From Arachis hypogaea (Eukaryota > Streptophyta > Magnoliopsida > Fabales > Fabaceae), in contig NC_092045.1 of assembly GCF_003086295.3 (NCBI RefSeq), forward strand, positions 19,761,758-19,825,757: DNA of 64,000 nucleotides, read 5' to 3'. The position numbers and the translations under genes are program-made. The notes under the pieces were generated by a model that had not been told where the DNA came from, did no database searches, and saw nothing but the letters and a program-made list of their open reading frames with translations. This document shows, one piece after another, positions 1 through 11,989 of the stretch. Position 1 is the stretch's first letter. Each line of letters opens with the position of its first letter.

Positions 1-311
1 ATCTTATATTCAAATTAATACTTACAAATTTTTTTACTAAAAAATAATAAGTATTAATTTAAATTTTTATCTTAAAGGGAGAGAGGGTTCTTTTTTTTAT
101 GAGTTGCAATAAGTGTTCTATGTATTATTGTAATCTGAATATGAGAACCCACCTTTTTTATTGTCTATTTGGCTAAAGGATAAAATCTAATTATAATGAT
201 CAGCAGTGTTAGGAGTAGCACATTTTACAATTTGTAACTATCAATTAATTATTATTCGTCTACTGTGAGATTAATTTTCTCTGAATAATATACACAAATT
301 TGTGGTTCTAA
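1..311. other. AT-rich spacer
   Basis: No gene is visible. It lies downstream of the DUF247 fragment on the minus strand, where the rest of such a gene would be expected, but I could not recognise any further DUF247 coding sequence in it. Confidence 0.5.
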
Positions 312-581
312 TTATTGCACACAACTCACCAAATCGGTTAAACTTGCATTCGATCTTTGAATAAAATGTTGACAATAGACCTGTTTGTGACTTTTCATAG
401 TTACCAGCCTAAAATTCCTGTGATGAAGAGGACCAATTGAAACAACCGTTGGAGTATATGCATCTTCGTTTAATTGCCCGATTTTATGGGGCACCTTGTA
501 GATGCAGTAGCTTTTGGTTGTAAATAAAGGTTGAGCGTTCTTCAACATTGCTTCAAGGTCTATAGCTACATCATTCTCCAT
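312..581 (-). pseudogene. DUF247 (UPF0481) protein, N-terminal fragment
   Basis: An 89-codon minus-strand reading frame starts at the ATG at 581. Residues 26-33 read IYKVPHKI and residues 42-54 read YTPTVVSIGPLHH, the conserved N-terminal blocks of plant DUF247 proteins (PF03140). Family members are usually about 400-550 residues, often with a C-terminal membrane segment. Here a TAA at 312-314 ends the frame about 35 residues after the second block, and no continuation is visible to the window edge. It is either a broken copy or the first exon of a gene whose remainder lies outside. The family has no general biochemical function; some members act in grass self-incompatibility. There is no evidence of expression. 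The family assignment is firm; calling it a pseudogene is an inference from length. Confidence 0.75.
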
Positions 582-1759
582 AATCTATGCCGCATGATAT
601 GAGATGAGAACCACCATAAATAAGGAAAGAAAGAAAGGTTAGAAATGATAAAAATTGATGAAAGCCATACATGAATCTTTTAACTACTTGTTCAAGTTCA
701 ATTTCTATGTACAAAAAGAAAAAAGAAGGTATAATATGTATATTATAGTGAAAATAATAAAATAGTACAATTTTCTCATATATATATATATATATAACTG
801 TCCGAATAATGACTTGGATTTCATCACCATAGATATTGTCTTTCTAAGTTTCAAATGATAACTCTATGAAAAGAATAGGGGTGGCAAAGCGGGTTGGTCC
901 GCCCCAACCTACCCCGCCTAGACCCGTCCCATAAACGGGACGGATCGGCTAGTCTCGCCCCACCCCGACAACTACAATAGGTTCAAAATACTAGCCCGCC
1001 CCGCTTTATGGCAGATTGGCGGGTTGGCGGACTAGCCCGCTTGACTCTTTTATTTTTTTAAAAAAAATAAAATTTATTAAAATTAACCAAAAAATAATAA
1101 TTAAAAAATCAAATATAAATAAAAAATAATCAAATTATAAGGTGTTAGCAGTTTTCAAATAAGTCGAATCACAAATTTAAAATAAGAAAAACTAAATAAG
1201 GTGTTAATTGAGTAGGGTGAATTCCATAGTTATTAATCGAATTGATATATATGAATTGTATGATTTTGTAGGTACAAAATTTAAGTGGTTTTACTATAAT
1301 TAATTAGTTTGTTTGTTAAAACTCAAATTAAATTAAGAGTTAATATTAATCATTATCTTATGAGATAATTTATTTTATTTCATAACTATTAAATTTATCA
1401 TAGATAATAATTTATCTTTTATTTAAAAAAAGATTGAGCAGAATTTACTTTATTTTAATATATTAGCTCTTATTTATATCATGTTGTAATATCTTATCTC
1501 TTTATAAGTATTCGATTTTTTCTATTTTCAAATAAATAATTATGAGAAAAATATATTTTGTTCTAGCTTCTTATGCACAAATTAAAACTGATATTGTATA
1601 ATTAATTTTATCTAACATATTTATTTAATGTCATGTCAATTATTGTTATTTAATTTAAACTAAAATTTTTATTATATGTCTCGAAGCAAGATTCTATTTA
1701 AAAAAAACATATAACCATATAACCAAGTTGGCCCAAATCCAAATAGATTCAGGCGCATT
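582..1759. other. AT-rich intergenic spacer
   Basis: No supported gene. It contains a short TA run near 777-797 and an unusually GC-rich island at 877-1045 (listed separately). The rest is AT-rich with homopolymer runs and no recognised family. Confidence 0.5.
877..1045. mobile_element. hAT-like terminal sequence (one end only)
   Basis: The island opens with TAGGGGTGGCAAAGCGGG, resembling the TAGGGGTGGCAA ends of plant hAT-type elements and MITEs, and goes on as GC-rich C/G-run sequence (CCGCCCC, CCCCGCC, GGCGGACTAGCCCGC). I found no matching inverted end or 8-bp target duplication nearby, so only one terminus is supported. It could equally be a diverged MITE of another type. Confidence 0.35.
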
Positions 1760-2011
1760 AAATGGAGAGTAAAAAACACGCGCCAGACACAAAAAAACTC
1801 CTCTTTTTTCATTCGCGCTTCATTATGAAAGAACGTTACATCTTCAACGCGCAACCAATACACCAAAACACTTATTCTCTTCGAATCTCTCTGAACATCA
1901 CTCAAACTTCAATCACATTCTTTGCAAAAACCACTACTGCAAAGTAATTGGAAGAAGATTTCGTAAGCAACAACAAGAAACAAACGAAAACAGCAACAAA
2001 GACTACAAAAG
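1760..2011 (+). other. Probable 5' non-coding exon of the Ulp1-like gene
   Basis: A relatively C-rich stretch ends in AAAG followed by GTATGAG, a good splice donor at 2012. It sits upstream of the first recognisable coding exon (start codon 3327) and looks like a leader exon. The 61-codon frame inside it has no family signature and is probably not translated. Basis: splice signal and position only. Confidence 0.35.
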
Positions 2012-2150
2012 GTATGAGAAAACTACTGTTCAATTAAAATCTTGCAATGTCGCATTTCGCCTAGTTTCATTTTAGTTTTACTAGTTTGATTTGCTTTGTT
2101 TAATAGATTGAACTATTGTGAATGATTTTTACAGTATAACTAGGGCTTTA

Positions 2151-3290
2151 AGATATACGTGCTTGTTCTTATTAGTGTAGATAGTTTAACTAGACCTCTG
2201 TTACTATCTTCAGTACTTCTTTTGCATTGAAGAACAATATTCTTGTTGATTGAAAGTTGATAATGATTTATTAACCACATGAACATTTTTCGGTTCGGTG
2301 GCCTTTCTGATTTTGGTTCTATGCATGAAGGATTTTCGGTTCGGTGGGTTGTGGCATTTTAATTAACTTGATTAAGATATACATGCTTGTGGTTGTTGAT
2401 GTATTGAATGAGTTTTGTTTAGGACAATTGACATTAGAGACAACTCTTTCACTTTGATAAGCCATACTACTGTAAAATTGTCTCATTATATTTGATTAAG
2501 ATATATGTGGTTGTTCTTATTTGTGTGAATAGTTTAACTAGAGCTTTGAAAATGATTGTTACTATCTTCAATACTTCTTTTGCATGGAGGAATAGTATTC
2601 TAGTTGATTGAAAGTTGATCATCATTTATTAACCACATGAATATTTTTCGGTTCGGTACCCTTTGTGATTTTGGTTCTGTGAGTGAACGATTTTCGGTTT
2701 GGTGGGTTGTGGCATTTTAATTGACTTATTTAACATATACATGCTTGTGGTTGTTGATGTATTGAATGAGTTTTGTTTAAGACGATTCACATTAGAGACA
2801 ACTCTTTCACTTTGATAAGCCATGTTACTGTCAAATATCTCATTATATTGGATAAATTTCAGCATGAATGGTAGTTGACCTTGATACTTAAAGAAAGATA
2901 ACAAGTTTCAGTAAGAGTTTTTAAAGAAGCCAATTTGCAAATGTCATTTTGAAAGAACACTTAATTCATGAAATTTGAAAAACTTTTCTTTTGGAAGATG
3001 TTGATTTGATTAAGATATACGTGGTTGTTCTTATTTTTGCGAATAGTTTAACTAGAGCTTTGAAAATGATTATTACTATTTTTAGTATTTCTTTTGCATG
3101 GAGTAATAGTATTCTTGTTGATTGAAAGTTGATCATCATTTATTAACCACTAAACATTTTTTAGTTCGATAGCCTTTGTAATTTTGGTTCTGTGAGTGAA
3201 TGATTTTCGATTTGGTGGGATGTGGCATTTTAATTGACTTGATTAAGATATACATGCTTGTGCTTGTTGATATATTGAATGAAATATTGA
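2151..3290 (+). repeat. Intronic direct repeat, three copies of ~350 bp
   Basis: Copies start at 2151, 2499 and about 3013, each with AGATATAYGTG. Each runs through AGTTTAACTAGA, CTTGTTGATTGAAAGTTGA, a TTTTTCGGTTCGGT motif and ATACATGCTTGTG. Copies 1 and 2 are adjacent; copy 3 is shorter and follows a ~160-bp gap. A fourth, more diverged copy lies at about 23770-23960, past the last recognised exon. The repeat is in the first intron. Confidence 0.75.
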
Positions 3291-3310
3291 CCAAAATTTT
3301 TCATTACAGC

Positions 3311-5870
3311 AAAACATAACAAGAAAATGGCAATAATGAAGGAGAAGGCATATTATAACGTAAGTAGATTAAATATATTTATCCGCTTTAATTTGAATAA
3401 TATATATTTTGTATTATAAATATATCCTCATATTTTGTTTCAAAACTTGCAGAAAACTCACTATTACAGATGCCAAACAAAGGCAATAGCAATAGTGTAT
3501 AGGGAAATGAGTCAAGAAAAGAAAGATATTGTGGAAAAAATAGGATTTGGTGCCCTAGCAAATGTCCCAGAAATGAATGTCTCTAATACACTGTTGAAAA
3601 AATTGCTTGATCAGTTTGATGAAGAGAAAGGATGCCTGAAAACTCTCCAGGGAAGAATATACATAACTCCTTGGAAAGTAGCAGCTACCCTCGGCATAAT
3701 CAATGGAGGTAATACATTTTTCACTTACTGCTTATTTTCAGTTCATTGGTGTCCGGAAAATTAAACTAACCGTTTTTGTCTAATTTTTGCTATTAAAATA
3801 TTGTAGGGAATCTTTTTCCTGAAAAGGTTGATTGCAACAACCTGAATCCAGTAGACAAGGAAATATTTGACAACGTCAAAAATATTTCCTTGGCGACTTT
3901 GACAAGGAATGTGCTGGATATGAATGTAGAAGGTAAGGAGAACCATAAAAAATTCAAGAGGACTTTTGTTGTCTTCATACAAAAGTGTTTCTTGCTCCCC
4001 ACAACGGTAAGTGTGGCCTCCCCAAACCACGAGCCACCAATCTTTCATGTGGACAACATTCGGCAATGGGATTGGGCAAAGCATGTTCTCAACTTCTTAA
4101 TGAAAGGAGTTGAAAACAAGAGAAAGGGGAAGAAACAGTCTGTTGATGGCTGTGTTTTTATATTAATGTTGATATACTTCCACGAAACCAAATTTCCCTG
4201 CCCGTTTGCACCTGATGCTCCCCTTGCACCATGGGTGGCCCATTGGACAAGGGAAATGATCATTGAACGGATTTTATCCAAAGCAACACAACAACCATTG
4301 GTAAATACTCTACAAAAATTTCCCAAAAATTTTGCTTTCAAATGCTTTTAAAAAACTCTACTAACTAAATAAACTTCTGTTTTAGGTTATAATTAATTTA
4401 GTTGTCCTACTTACAATTGTTAGTTTGTTCATTTGAATATTTCTACATTAAGAATAATTTTTCTTGATGAATAAATAGTTGTCATGTACTATTCACCATA
4501 TGAATATTTTTCGGTTTGGTATGATTTCTTCATTCGGTTCACCGAATTGTTAATTTATTATTTTGATGATTAAATAATTGAGTCCTTGTTTCTGTTTTAG
4601 GGAATTCTATACAGAAAGAAAAAAAGAAAAAAAAACAAAAATAAGTAACTTGGACAAGAAAGAAAAAGGAAAGAAAATAAAAAAGAAAATTGTTGAGGCG
4701 GATTCTTCTTCGGAAGAGGAAAGACTTTTCGAATCTGAATCCGAAAGCCAGTAAGTTTAATTTCCATATTGATTTCATTTAACTTGTATTTTCTTAAATA
4801 TGTTCTTATGCACTTATTCTTATGTATTGCAGAGAAGAAGAAATAAAATAAATACCGGAACAAAAAAAAGAAAACAACCACCGAAGGTGGTTAAAAAACA
4901 AACCAAAAAAACAAAGCATGTGCTGATTGATTCAGAGAGCACAAGCGAATTTGAAAGCGAGTAAGTATTGCATAATTTCTGTGAGACATTTTGTTGATTG
5001 CATATATATCACGTTTTATTCAGCAAATGATTTATTTTCGGTTCGGTGGTATTCTAATTTTTGGTTTATCACTTTAATTTATTTCGGTTCGGTGGTGTCT
5101 CTGAGTTTGATTGACTTCAATGTGTTTATCTATTTTACAGAGAAAATAAAATTGAGAAAACACCCGTAATAAAAAGAAAACAACTGGAAAGAGTGGCAAA
5201 AACACTAGCCCAACCTCACAAGGAGTAAGATTCTCGAATCATATTTTTTTATTGATACTTACGTTCTAGATTCTTTGATACTTATTTTGTAAACTTTTAG
5301 AACTAAACAAGCAAAAGACAATGCTGTGGAAAGAAGAAAGCGAGCATTGGAAATGATAAGAGAAAAAAGATCAAAGAAAAGAAATGATGGAGCTCAGTCA
5401 GCAAACATTGCTTCGGATCAGTTTGACTTTCCACAGGCACAAAATGAATTCTCTTAGACATAAGATTCAGTTTATTATTCCTGAATTCTTTTTCTTACTT
5501 TGCTTACTTTTGCTACAACCTTTTGTAATTCCTCTAGATTCAATTACTAATATTTATTTATCTTGCTTAGAGTGCTGACTATAAATATGGATAGTGAGCA
5601 ACTCTTATAGACTCAAGGAAGCTCTGCACCTTCTATAAATGCTGCGAGCAATACGAGGTAAATTGGTTCACTGCATATTGTATTTTCGGTTCGGTGGTTA
5701 CCCAAAAACGAATTTAATGTGTTTCTAGACCTCTGATTTTAATCTTGATTTCTAATTTTAATTTGTTATCTTTTTTTTTAGGAAAAATACCCTAGATAGC
5801 ACGGTCAAATATTTTAGAAAAAAGAAAATCTTCCCAAGAAAGACTCTTAAAACTCCACCAGTGTAAGTTA
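3311..5870 (+). pseudogene. Plant mobile domain / Ulp1-like gene, 5' exons (broken)
   Basis: Recognisable exons are 3311-3362 (ATG at 3327), 3453-3708 and 3807-4300, with GT-AG junctions keeping frame. The protein carries the block EMNVSNTLLKKLLDQFD, then the ITPWKVAATLGI segment, then RTFVVFIQKCFLLPTT and DGCVFILMLIYFHETKF. This is the N-terminal half of a large legume family related to the plant mobile domain (transposase-derived) proteins that end in a Ulp1 protease. Later exons (about 4601-4751, 4833-4960, 5141-5226, 5301-5450, 5790-5862) encode Lys/Glu/Ser-rich linker. In the exon at 4601 the expected frame meets TAA after a poly-A run, and TAA occurs again near 4850, so the gene is probably dead. 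The rest lies at 11040-11940 and 22663-23712, displaced by retroelements. Confidence 0.7.
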
Positions 5871-6429
5871 AAAATATTTATGTTACTTTTTTAGATTTGT
5901 AACACCCTACCATACAGAGTCTTATGCTTAAGTCATAATTCAGAGATGGCAAGGTATTACGACCTCTAAAATAAAAATTTAGTACATATAGTAATGTGAA
6001 TAATAATTATAACTAGGAGCCTTTGAAGAAAAAATGGGTACAACAAAAATCGTAACTCGAAAAGCGCAACACTCCGATCGATAACGTATCGAACAAGAAT
6101 AAACTAACGTGAGATTATATATATACAAAAGAGTGTCAAAAATGGGAATATCAAAACTCAAAATCCGGTTGCGAAGGTAACCGGTCCGAGCATAGCAACA
6201 TATATATATATATATGTATATATATACACAAGTAAATAAAATAGGAAACCCCAAGGAAAACCCAAAGGGACACAAAAACTGAGAACCTATTCTCCAAAAT
6301 CTCCTATAAGAGGAGACATCACAATTTGTATTATTCAATGGAGATAAAAGTATCGAAGAGAAATTATAAAATCAAAACAGAGTTCCGAGAACAAAGGATC
6401 TTTGCTAATCCAGAAGTCTCCAGCATGCT

Positions 6430-8081
6430 TGGTGGACGAAATTGTGATCATCAACAATTGCTCTAAAGGCTTGGTGCTCTCAAACGTGAATCATACTTTG
6501 TCACAACTCCGCACAACTAACCAGCAAGTGTATTGGGTCGTCCAAGTAATAAACCTTACGTGAGTAAGGGTCGATCCCACAGAGATTTTTCGTATGAAGC
6601 AAGCTATAGTCATCTTGTAAATCCCAGTCAGGCGGATAATAATTGATTATGGAATTTCGAAAATCAAATAATAGTAAATAAACAGAAAATAAAGATAGAG
6701 TTACTCATGTAATTCAATGGTGGAAATTTCAGATAGGTATATGGAGATGCTATGTTCCTTCTGAATCTCTGCTTTCCTACTGCATCCATTCAATCCTTCT
6801 TATTCCTTTCCATGGCAAGCTGTATGTAGGGCATCACTGTTGTCAATGGCTACATCCCATCCTCTCAGTGAAAAAGGTCCAAATGCTCTGTCACAGTACG
6901 GCTAATCATCTGTCGGTTCTCAATCAGGTTGGAATAGAATCCAGTGATTCTTTTGCGTCTGTCACTAACGCCCAGCCTTCAGGAGTTTGAAGCTCCTCAC
7001 AGTCATTCAATCCCGGAATCCTACTCGAAATACCACAGACAAGGTTAGACTTTCCGGATTCCCATGAATGCCGCCATCAATTCTAGCTTATACCACGAAG
7101 ATTCTGATTAAGGAATCCAAGAGATATGCGCTCGGTCTAAGGTAGAACGGAAGTGGTTGTCAGTCACGCGCGTTCATAGGTGAGAATGATGATGAGTGTC
7201 ACGGATCATCACATTCATCAAGTTAAAGTGCAATGAATATCTTAGAACAGGAATAAATCGAATTGGATAGAAAATAGTAGTAATTGCATTAAAACTTGAG
7301 GTACAGCAGAGCTCCACACCCTTAATCTATGGTGTGTAGAAACTCCACCGTTGAAAATACATAAGTGATCAAGGTTCAGGCATGGCCGAATGGCCAGCCC
7401 CCAAAACGAAAACCAGGATATTAAAATCCAAATATGGAACCAAGATGATTAATATGATAGTAAAAAGTCCTATTTATACTAGACTAGCTACTGGGGTTTA
7501 CAGAAGTAAGTAATTGATGCATAAATCCACTTTCGGGGCCCACTTGGTGTATGTTTGGGCTGAGCTTGATCTATATATCCACGAGCTGAGGCTTCTCTTG
7601 GAGTTGAACGCCAAGTTGTAACGTGTTTTGGGCGTTCAACTCTGGTTCGTGACGTGTTTCTGGCGTTTGACTCCAGAATGCAGTATGGAACTGGCGTTGA
7701 GCGCCAGTTTACATCGTCAAATCTCGAATAAAGTATGGACTATTATATATTGCTGGAAAGCTCTGGATGTCTAATTTCCAAAGCTTTTGAGATCGCGCCA
7801 TTTAGAGTTCTGTAGCTTCAGAAAATCCATTTTGAGTGCAGGGAGGTCAGGTTCCAATAGCATCAGCAGTCCTTTGTCAGCCTTTTATCAAAGTTTTGCT
7901 TAGGTCCCTCAATTTCAGCCAGAAAATACCTGAAATCACAGAAAAACACACAAACTCATAGTAAAGTCTAGAAATGTGAATTTATCATAAAAACTAATGA
8001 AAACATCCCTAAAAGTAACTAGATCATATTAAAAACTACCTAAAAACAATGCCAAAAAGCGTATAAATTATCCGCTCATCA
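6430..8081 (-). mobile_element. Solo LTR nested inside the 5898-11032 solo LTR
   Basis: It starts TGGTGGACGAAATTGTGA and ends TTATCCGCTCATCA, the same ends as the LTRs at 11990 and 20842. It is 1,652 bp against 1,785 bp, with clear divergence. The target duplication ATGCT is perfect (6425-6429, 8082-8086). The undisturbed target can be read at about 40594 and 48860 in the related LTRs (CCAGCATGCCTCAGCGAG). It carries the GGCGTTNAACGCC-type palindromes around 7620-7715. Confidence 0.93.
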
Positions 8082-9181
8082 ATGCTTCAGCGAGAAGCCT
8101 CACGTCTAGCATCCGAAAACCAAAAAATCTGCATGGGTGAGAACCAGAGGTTCCCAGCATGGTAATAACTTCCACATATATAACATATAATAATAGAGGA
8201 AAGCCGAAGGCAATCTTAGAACTTCCTCCAGATAAAATCAAAGCTTATAAACAAGCTAAACCATAAAGGACATCTAACTAAAGATCCTTCAGTCAAACTA
8301 ATACTTCCCTTTCCAATTCCTTCAAACCTCCCAACCACCAACAGGAGTATAAAATGGCAAACACAGTTATTTCAGACAAGAGATATACAAGTAGGAGCAG
8401 ATAAGGCATTTAGACAGATAGCAAGTAATATTCAGTCAAGTAGGCAATCTCAAACAATTCACATAGTATGCATATGATGAATGCCTATCCCTAATGGCTG
8501 ATGATATCATCTATCGGTTATAGAGCCAACCTGACAAGTCCTGGTAGCTAACCATTGGACTGTCCCTCTGTCGTGTCTCCCCAACTCGAGTTATACTCAA
8601 TATAAGCTTGATCATAATCATGATCTATATCCATCACCCTCACTGGTGAATATTTATGGGGGTGAGCTCATCCGGGGCTTTCACAGTGCCCAGCCACCCT
8701 GATGACATAGGGTCAAAAGAGCTTCGAGTCTCAACCTGGAGCACGTGGTGGCTAGCCACTGCTTCCTCCCAGGGAAACTCTCATCTCCGATAGTGGAAGT
8801 GCAAACATTCACAATTCATTCAACAGCATATATGCATTTATACTTAGCCATAATCATGGCTCCGCCGTAACACGGCAATAATCCAGCCATCTGGCTCACG
8901 GTTAAATCCATAACCAGCCAATTCATTAACAATTACGGCCCTTCGGCCCATGGCATAACAAGCACTTCCCCTGCCATTCTCTGCATCTCACATAATCATC
9001 TTTGATCCTCATTGATCATTTATTTTTCCTTGCTTCACTCGCAAGTTACCACATTCACTAGCTCCTTTCCTCATTGCTAGGCATATCATAATGATTTAAG
9101 ACACAAGTGCTGAGATCGGAGGCTCAGAAGTATGAAATTTGGCTTTTAAAACTCAAAAATCAACTTTGGGATGAAAACAGG

Positions 9182-9465
9182 GCCACGCGTACGCGTACTC
9201 CACGCGTACGCGTGGATGGCCACATAGCTCATCGACGCGCAAGCGTCATACACGCGGACGCGTGGATTGAAAAATAGCCAAACGACGCGTACGCGTGGGT
9301 GCATTTGTGCCCCAGGCAAGAAACTGGCACAACTCTCGGGAAAATTGCTGGGCATTTGGTGCAGCACATCGACGCACCCGTGCACACCACACACACACGT
9401 GGATGGTGCCTCTTTGAAGAACGACGCGTACGCGCCAAGTGCGCCTACGCGCGGAGGGTCATTCT
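9182..9465. repeat. CpG-rich palindrome cluster in solo LTR
   Basis: Repeated CCACGCGTACGCGTGG-like palindromes and ACGCGT sites are clustered in about 280 bp of otherwise AT-rich LTR. The same block is in both LTRs of the intact element at about 41738-42045 and 50004-50311. Confidence 0.8.
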
Positions 9466-11039
9466 GCTAAAAAATTTTTTAAGTTAAAAGCTGCAGAATT
9501 TACAAATTCAACCCCTAATCTTCTGACAGACATAACATTCTCATTTTAAATCATTTTCTGCCCGTTCTTCTCATTTTAAATTATTTTCTTCCCGTTCTTC
9601 CAACGGAATGGATATCCCGGATCCAATTTCATTTTTAAACAAGTTTGGTACAAAACAGGGATCTTTAGTCCAAGTTATGTCCCGTCAAAGTATACCCAAG
9701 AACCATGTTTTCATACAAAACCACAATGTGCCATTTTCAAAACAAGTCATTTTCAACTCTTTTCAAAATCAACCAAAACATGCCAATTTCAACCCTTTTT
9801 GAAATCAATCAAAATATACCAAAATCAACATCAAGCCTCCTCAACTCACACATCAACACTTCACCACAATTCGTAAAACATCATCCCACTAATTTAACAC
9901 TTCTCAATCAAATGGCTAAGAGACAACACATAAACATGTCATACATACTTTCTCATACCAATTTTCAATGATACCACTTCTAATTAACCATCATTACACA
10001 TACTCAATATCATACTCACCATCAACATGGTGTCACCCACAATTCAACCTCAATTACTCATCAAGCATATATCACAACATGCATATTTCTCATACATCAT
10101 ACCATCAAGGCATTAATAATCATCATCACACATATGACCACATCATATATCTCAACCATTCAACAACATCAACAATTCAATGCCTATCTTAGGGCCTCTA
10201 GCCTAAGTATTTCCTACCACATTACATATTAGATACGAGAAACCGAGACCATACCTTAGCCGATTTTCCAAGCTCAACCAGAGCACTTCCAAACCACTTG
10301 TCCACAAGCCCTCTAGGTCTCAACACCTCCAAGAACAGATTTTTTTACCACCAAAAATCTCTTTTCAATACATAACCTAAGCCACAATCATCATACCCAT
10401 ACACAACATCTCAATACCCAAACATCATAGAACAACAAATTACACTAGGGTTAAGAATTTTACCACACCCAAGGTCTAAGGAGACAATATTAATCTTCTT
10501 CTTCAAGAGAGTTGGGTCCTATAACATCAAAGAGCCCAAAATCTCAATATTTTTGCTAATGAAACTCGAAAACAAGGCTGAAAATTCGAAGAGCAAAACG
10601 TGGCTTATCTCAATATTGGTTGTATGGGTTATGTAGAGCTCTCCGTGGTGAATGCGTGGCCACAAACGGTGTGGTAATCGGAGCTCTAGATCAAAAGTTA
10701 TGGTGGTTTGAAGATCAACCAAGGGAGAGAACTTGAGAGTGTGTTCTTCCCTTCCCCTCCACCATTTCAGCATGTGTGTGTGTCAAATGAGGAGAGAGAG
10801 TACTGAAAACTAGAGTTTTGGTTTAGTTTAGTTGGGCCAAGGGCCCACTTTGGGTTCGGTTGGCCCCGTTTAGCCCGTTCGGTCCAATCTTGGTCTGATT
10901 TCTATAAAATTGGTACCAAAATTCTCGTCTCAATCTCCTCTATCATATTAAGCCATAAAAATCACATTTTTGGCTTTCTAGAATAAATTCTCATTTATGG
11001 GTTAATTAGCCATTAATTAACTGGGTCTTACAAGATTTA

Positions 11040-11940
11040 GTTAATAATTTTTGTTTAATTAATCACAAGAAAATTGTGTTTAAATATCACTAGAGCTACA
11101 CCTGATTCTAACATACAAATCGTTGAGTTTCAAGAACAAACTCATTCTCAAGCTTTGGAAGTGTGAGTTTTTCAATGTGCAAATTCCTATTTTTCAAAAC
11201 AAATTCTAATTATTCAATATTAAATTTATCCTTGTTTACATTCCTTAGACCTCCTCTTGCATTGTCTCTCCCAAGTTCAGTTCAAGAAGAGTTGATGAAG
11301 GATGACTTCATCTATGTCCCTCCACAAAAAGAAACACAACAAACTTCTAATAATGAGTAAGTTAATAAATATTTATTCACCACATGAATCTTGTTCAATG
11401 TTTACTGCTTATACATGGTTTAATTATGGTTCAGTTGAAACCAAAAATGAATTCAATGTGTTCTTGTCTTTTGACTCTCTTCTGTTTATTATAGCTACCC
11501 TCAAGAAGCTTAAAAGTATGGTGCTACAGTCTCTTACAATTTTGTAATTGATGATTTATTCAAAGATAACTATGTGTATGAAGTTTCTAATGAAGAGTAA
11601 TTTTCACATAAAATTTTTTTTATTATTTTTAATGGTTGTTATTGAACTTTTTTCTATTTAATGCAACAGCCCTGCCAAAGAACAACAGTAACAAGCCCAA
11701 GAACTACCGGTGCAATAGCAATTAGAACAAGAAGCACCTGTTAATGTGTAAGCCCGCAAAAGTGTTATCATGAACGAGCTGATTGAAAAGTGTTATCATT
11801 GGATGACACATGTGAAACAGCAAAAGATGGTAGCAATGAATATGAACCAATATTTGTCTTGAAACATGAGGCACTCTATGAGGGATTAAGAGAATATTTA
11901 ATGTCTCTAATGCCCGAAGAACAAGTGCATGCCGTGGTAA
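11040..11940 (+). pseudogene. Ulp1-like gene, middle exons (broken)
   Basis: Three or four exon-like blocks lie between the two insertions. About 11277-11358 reads VQEELMKDDFIYVPPQKE. About 11500-11598 ends in YVYEVSNE. The exon beginning at 11670 is Gln-rich but has in-frame TAA (11689-11691) and TAG (11716-11718), both one C-to-T change from Gln codons. About 11786-11937 encodes EPIFVLKHEALYEGLREYLM, a conserved block in this family upstream of the protease. The two stops are in frame with the preceding exon, so full-length protein cannot be made. The exon at 11937 ends at a GTAAAT donor just before the 10.6-kb element. Confidence 0.65.
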
Positions 11941-11989
11941 ATCCTTTACCAATTGCATTAATATTAATAATTTTTTTAAACACTCTTAT

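Larger units (their letters stand above)
5898..11032 (-). mobile_element. Solo LTR of the 40091-51897 gypsy family
   Basis: The left end TGTAACACCCTACCATACAG and right end CTGGGTCTTACA match both LTRs of the 40091-51897 element along their length. The 5-bp target duplication AGATT flanks it exactly (5893-5897 and 11033-11037). No internal region is present, so it is a solo LTR left by LTR-LTR recombination. Without the nested insertion at 6430-8081 and its 5-bp duplication it is about 3.48 kb, against 3.54 kb for the intact LTRs. It sits in an intron of the Ulp1-like pseudogene. A CpG-dense palindromic block lies at about 9182-9465. Confidence 0.92.

Noticed and set aside
1762..1947. 61-codon plus-strand frame in the putative leader exon
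   Set aside because: Composition and position fit a 5' leader; no family signature and no continuation in frame across the donor at 2012.
4539..4881. Phe-rich minus-strand frames
   Set aside because: They are the complement of the Lys-rich linker exons of the Ulp1-like pseudogene.
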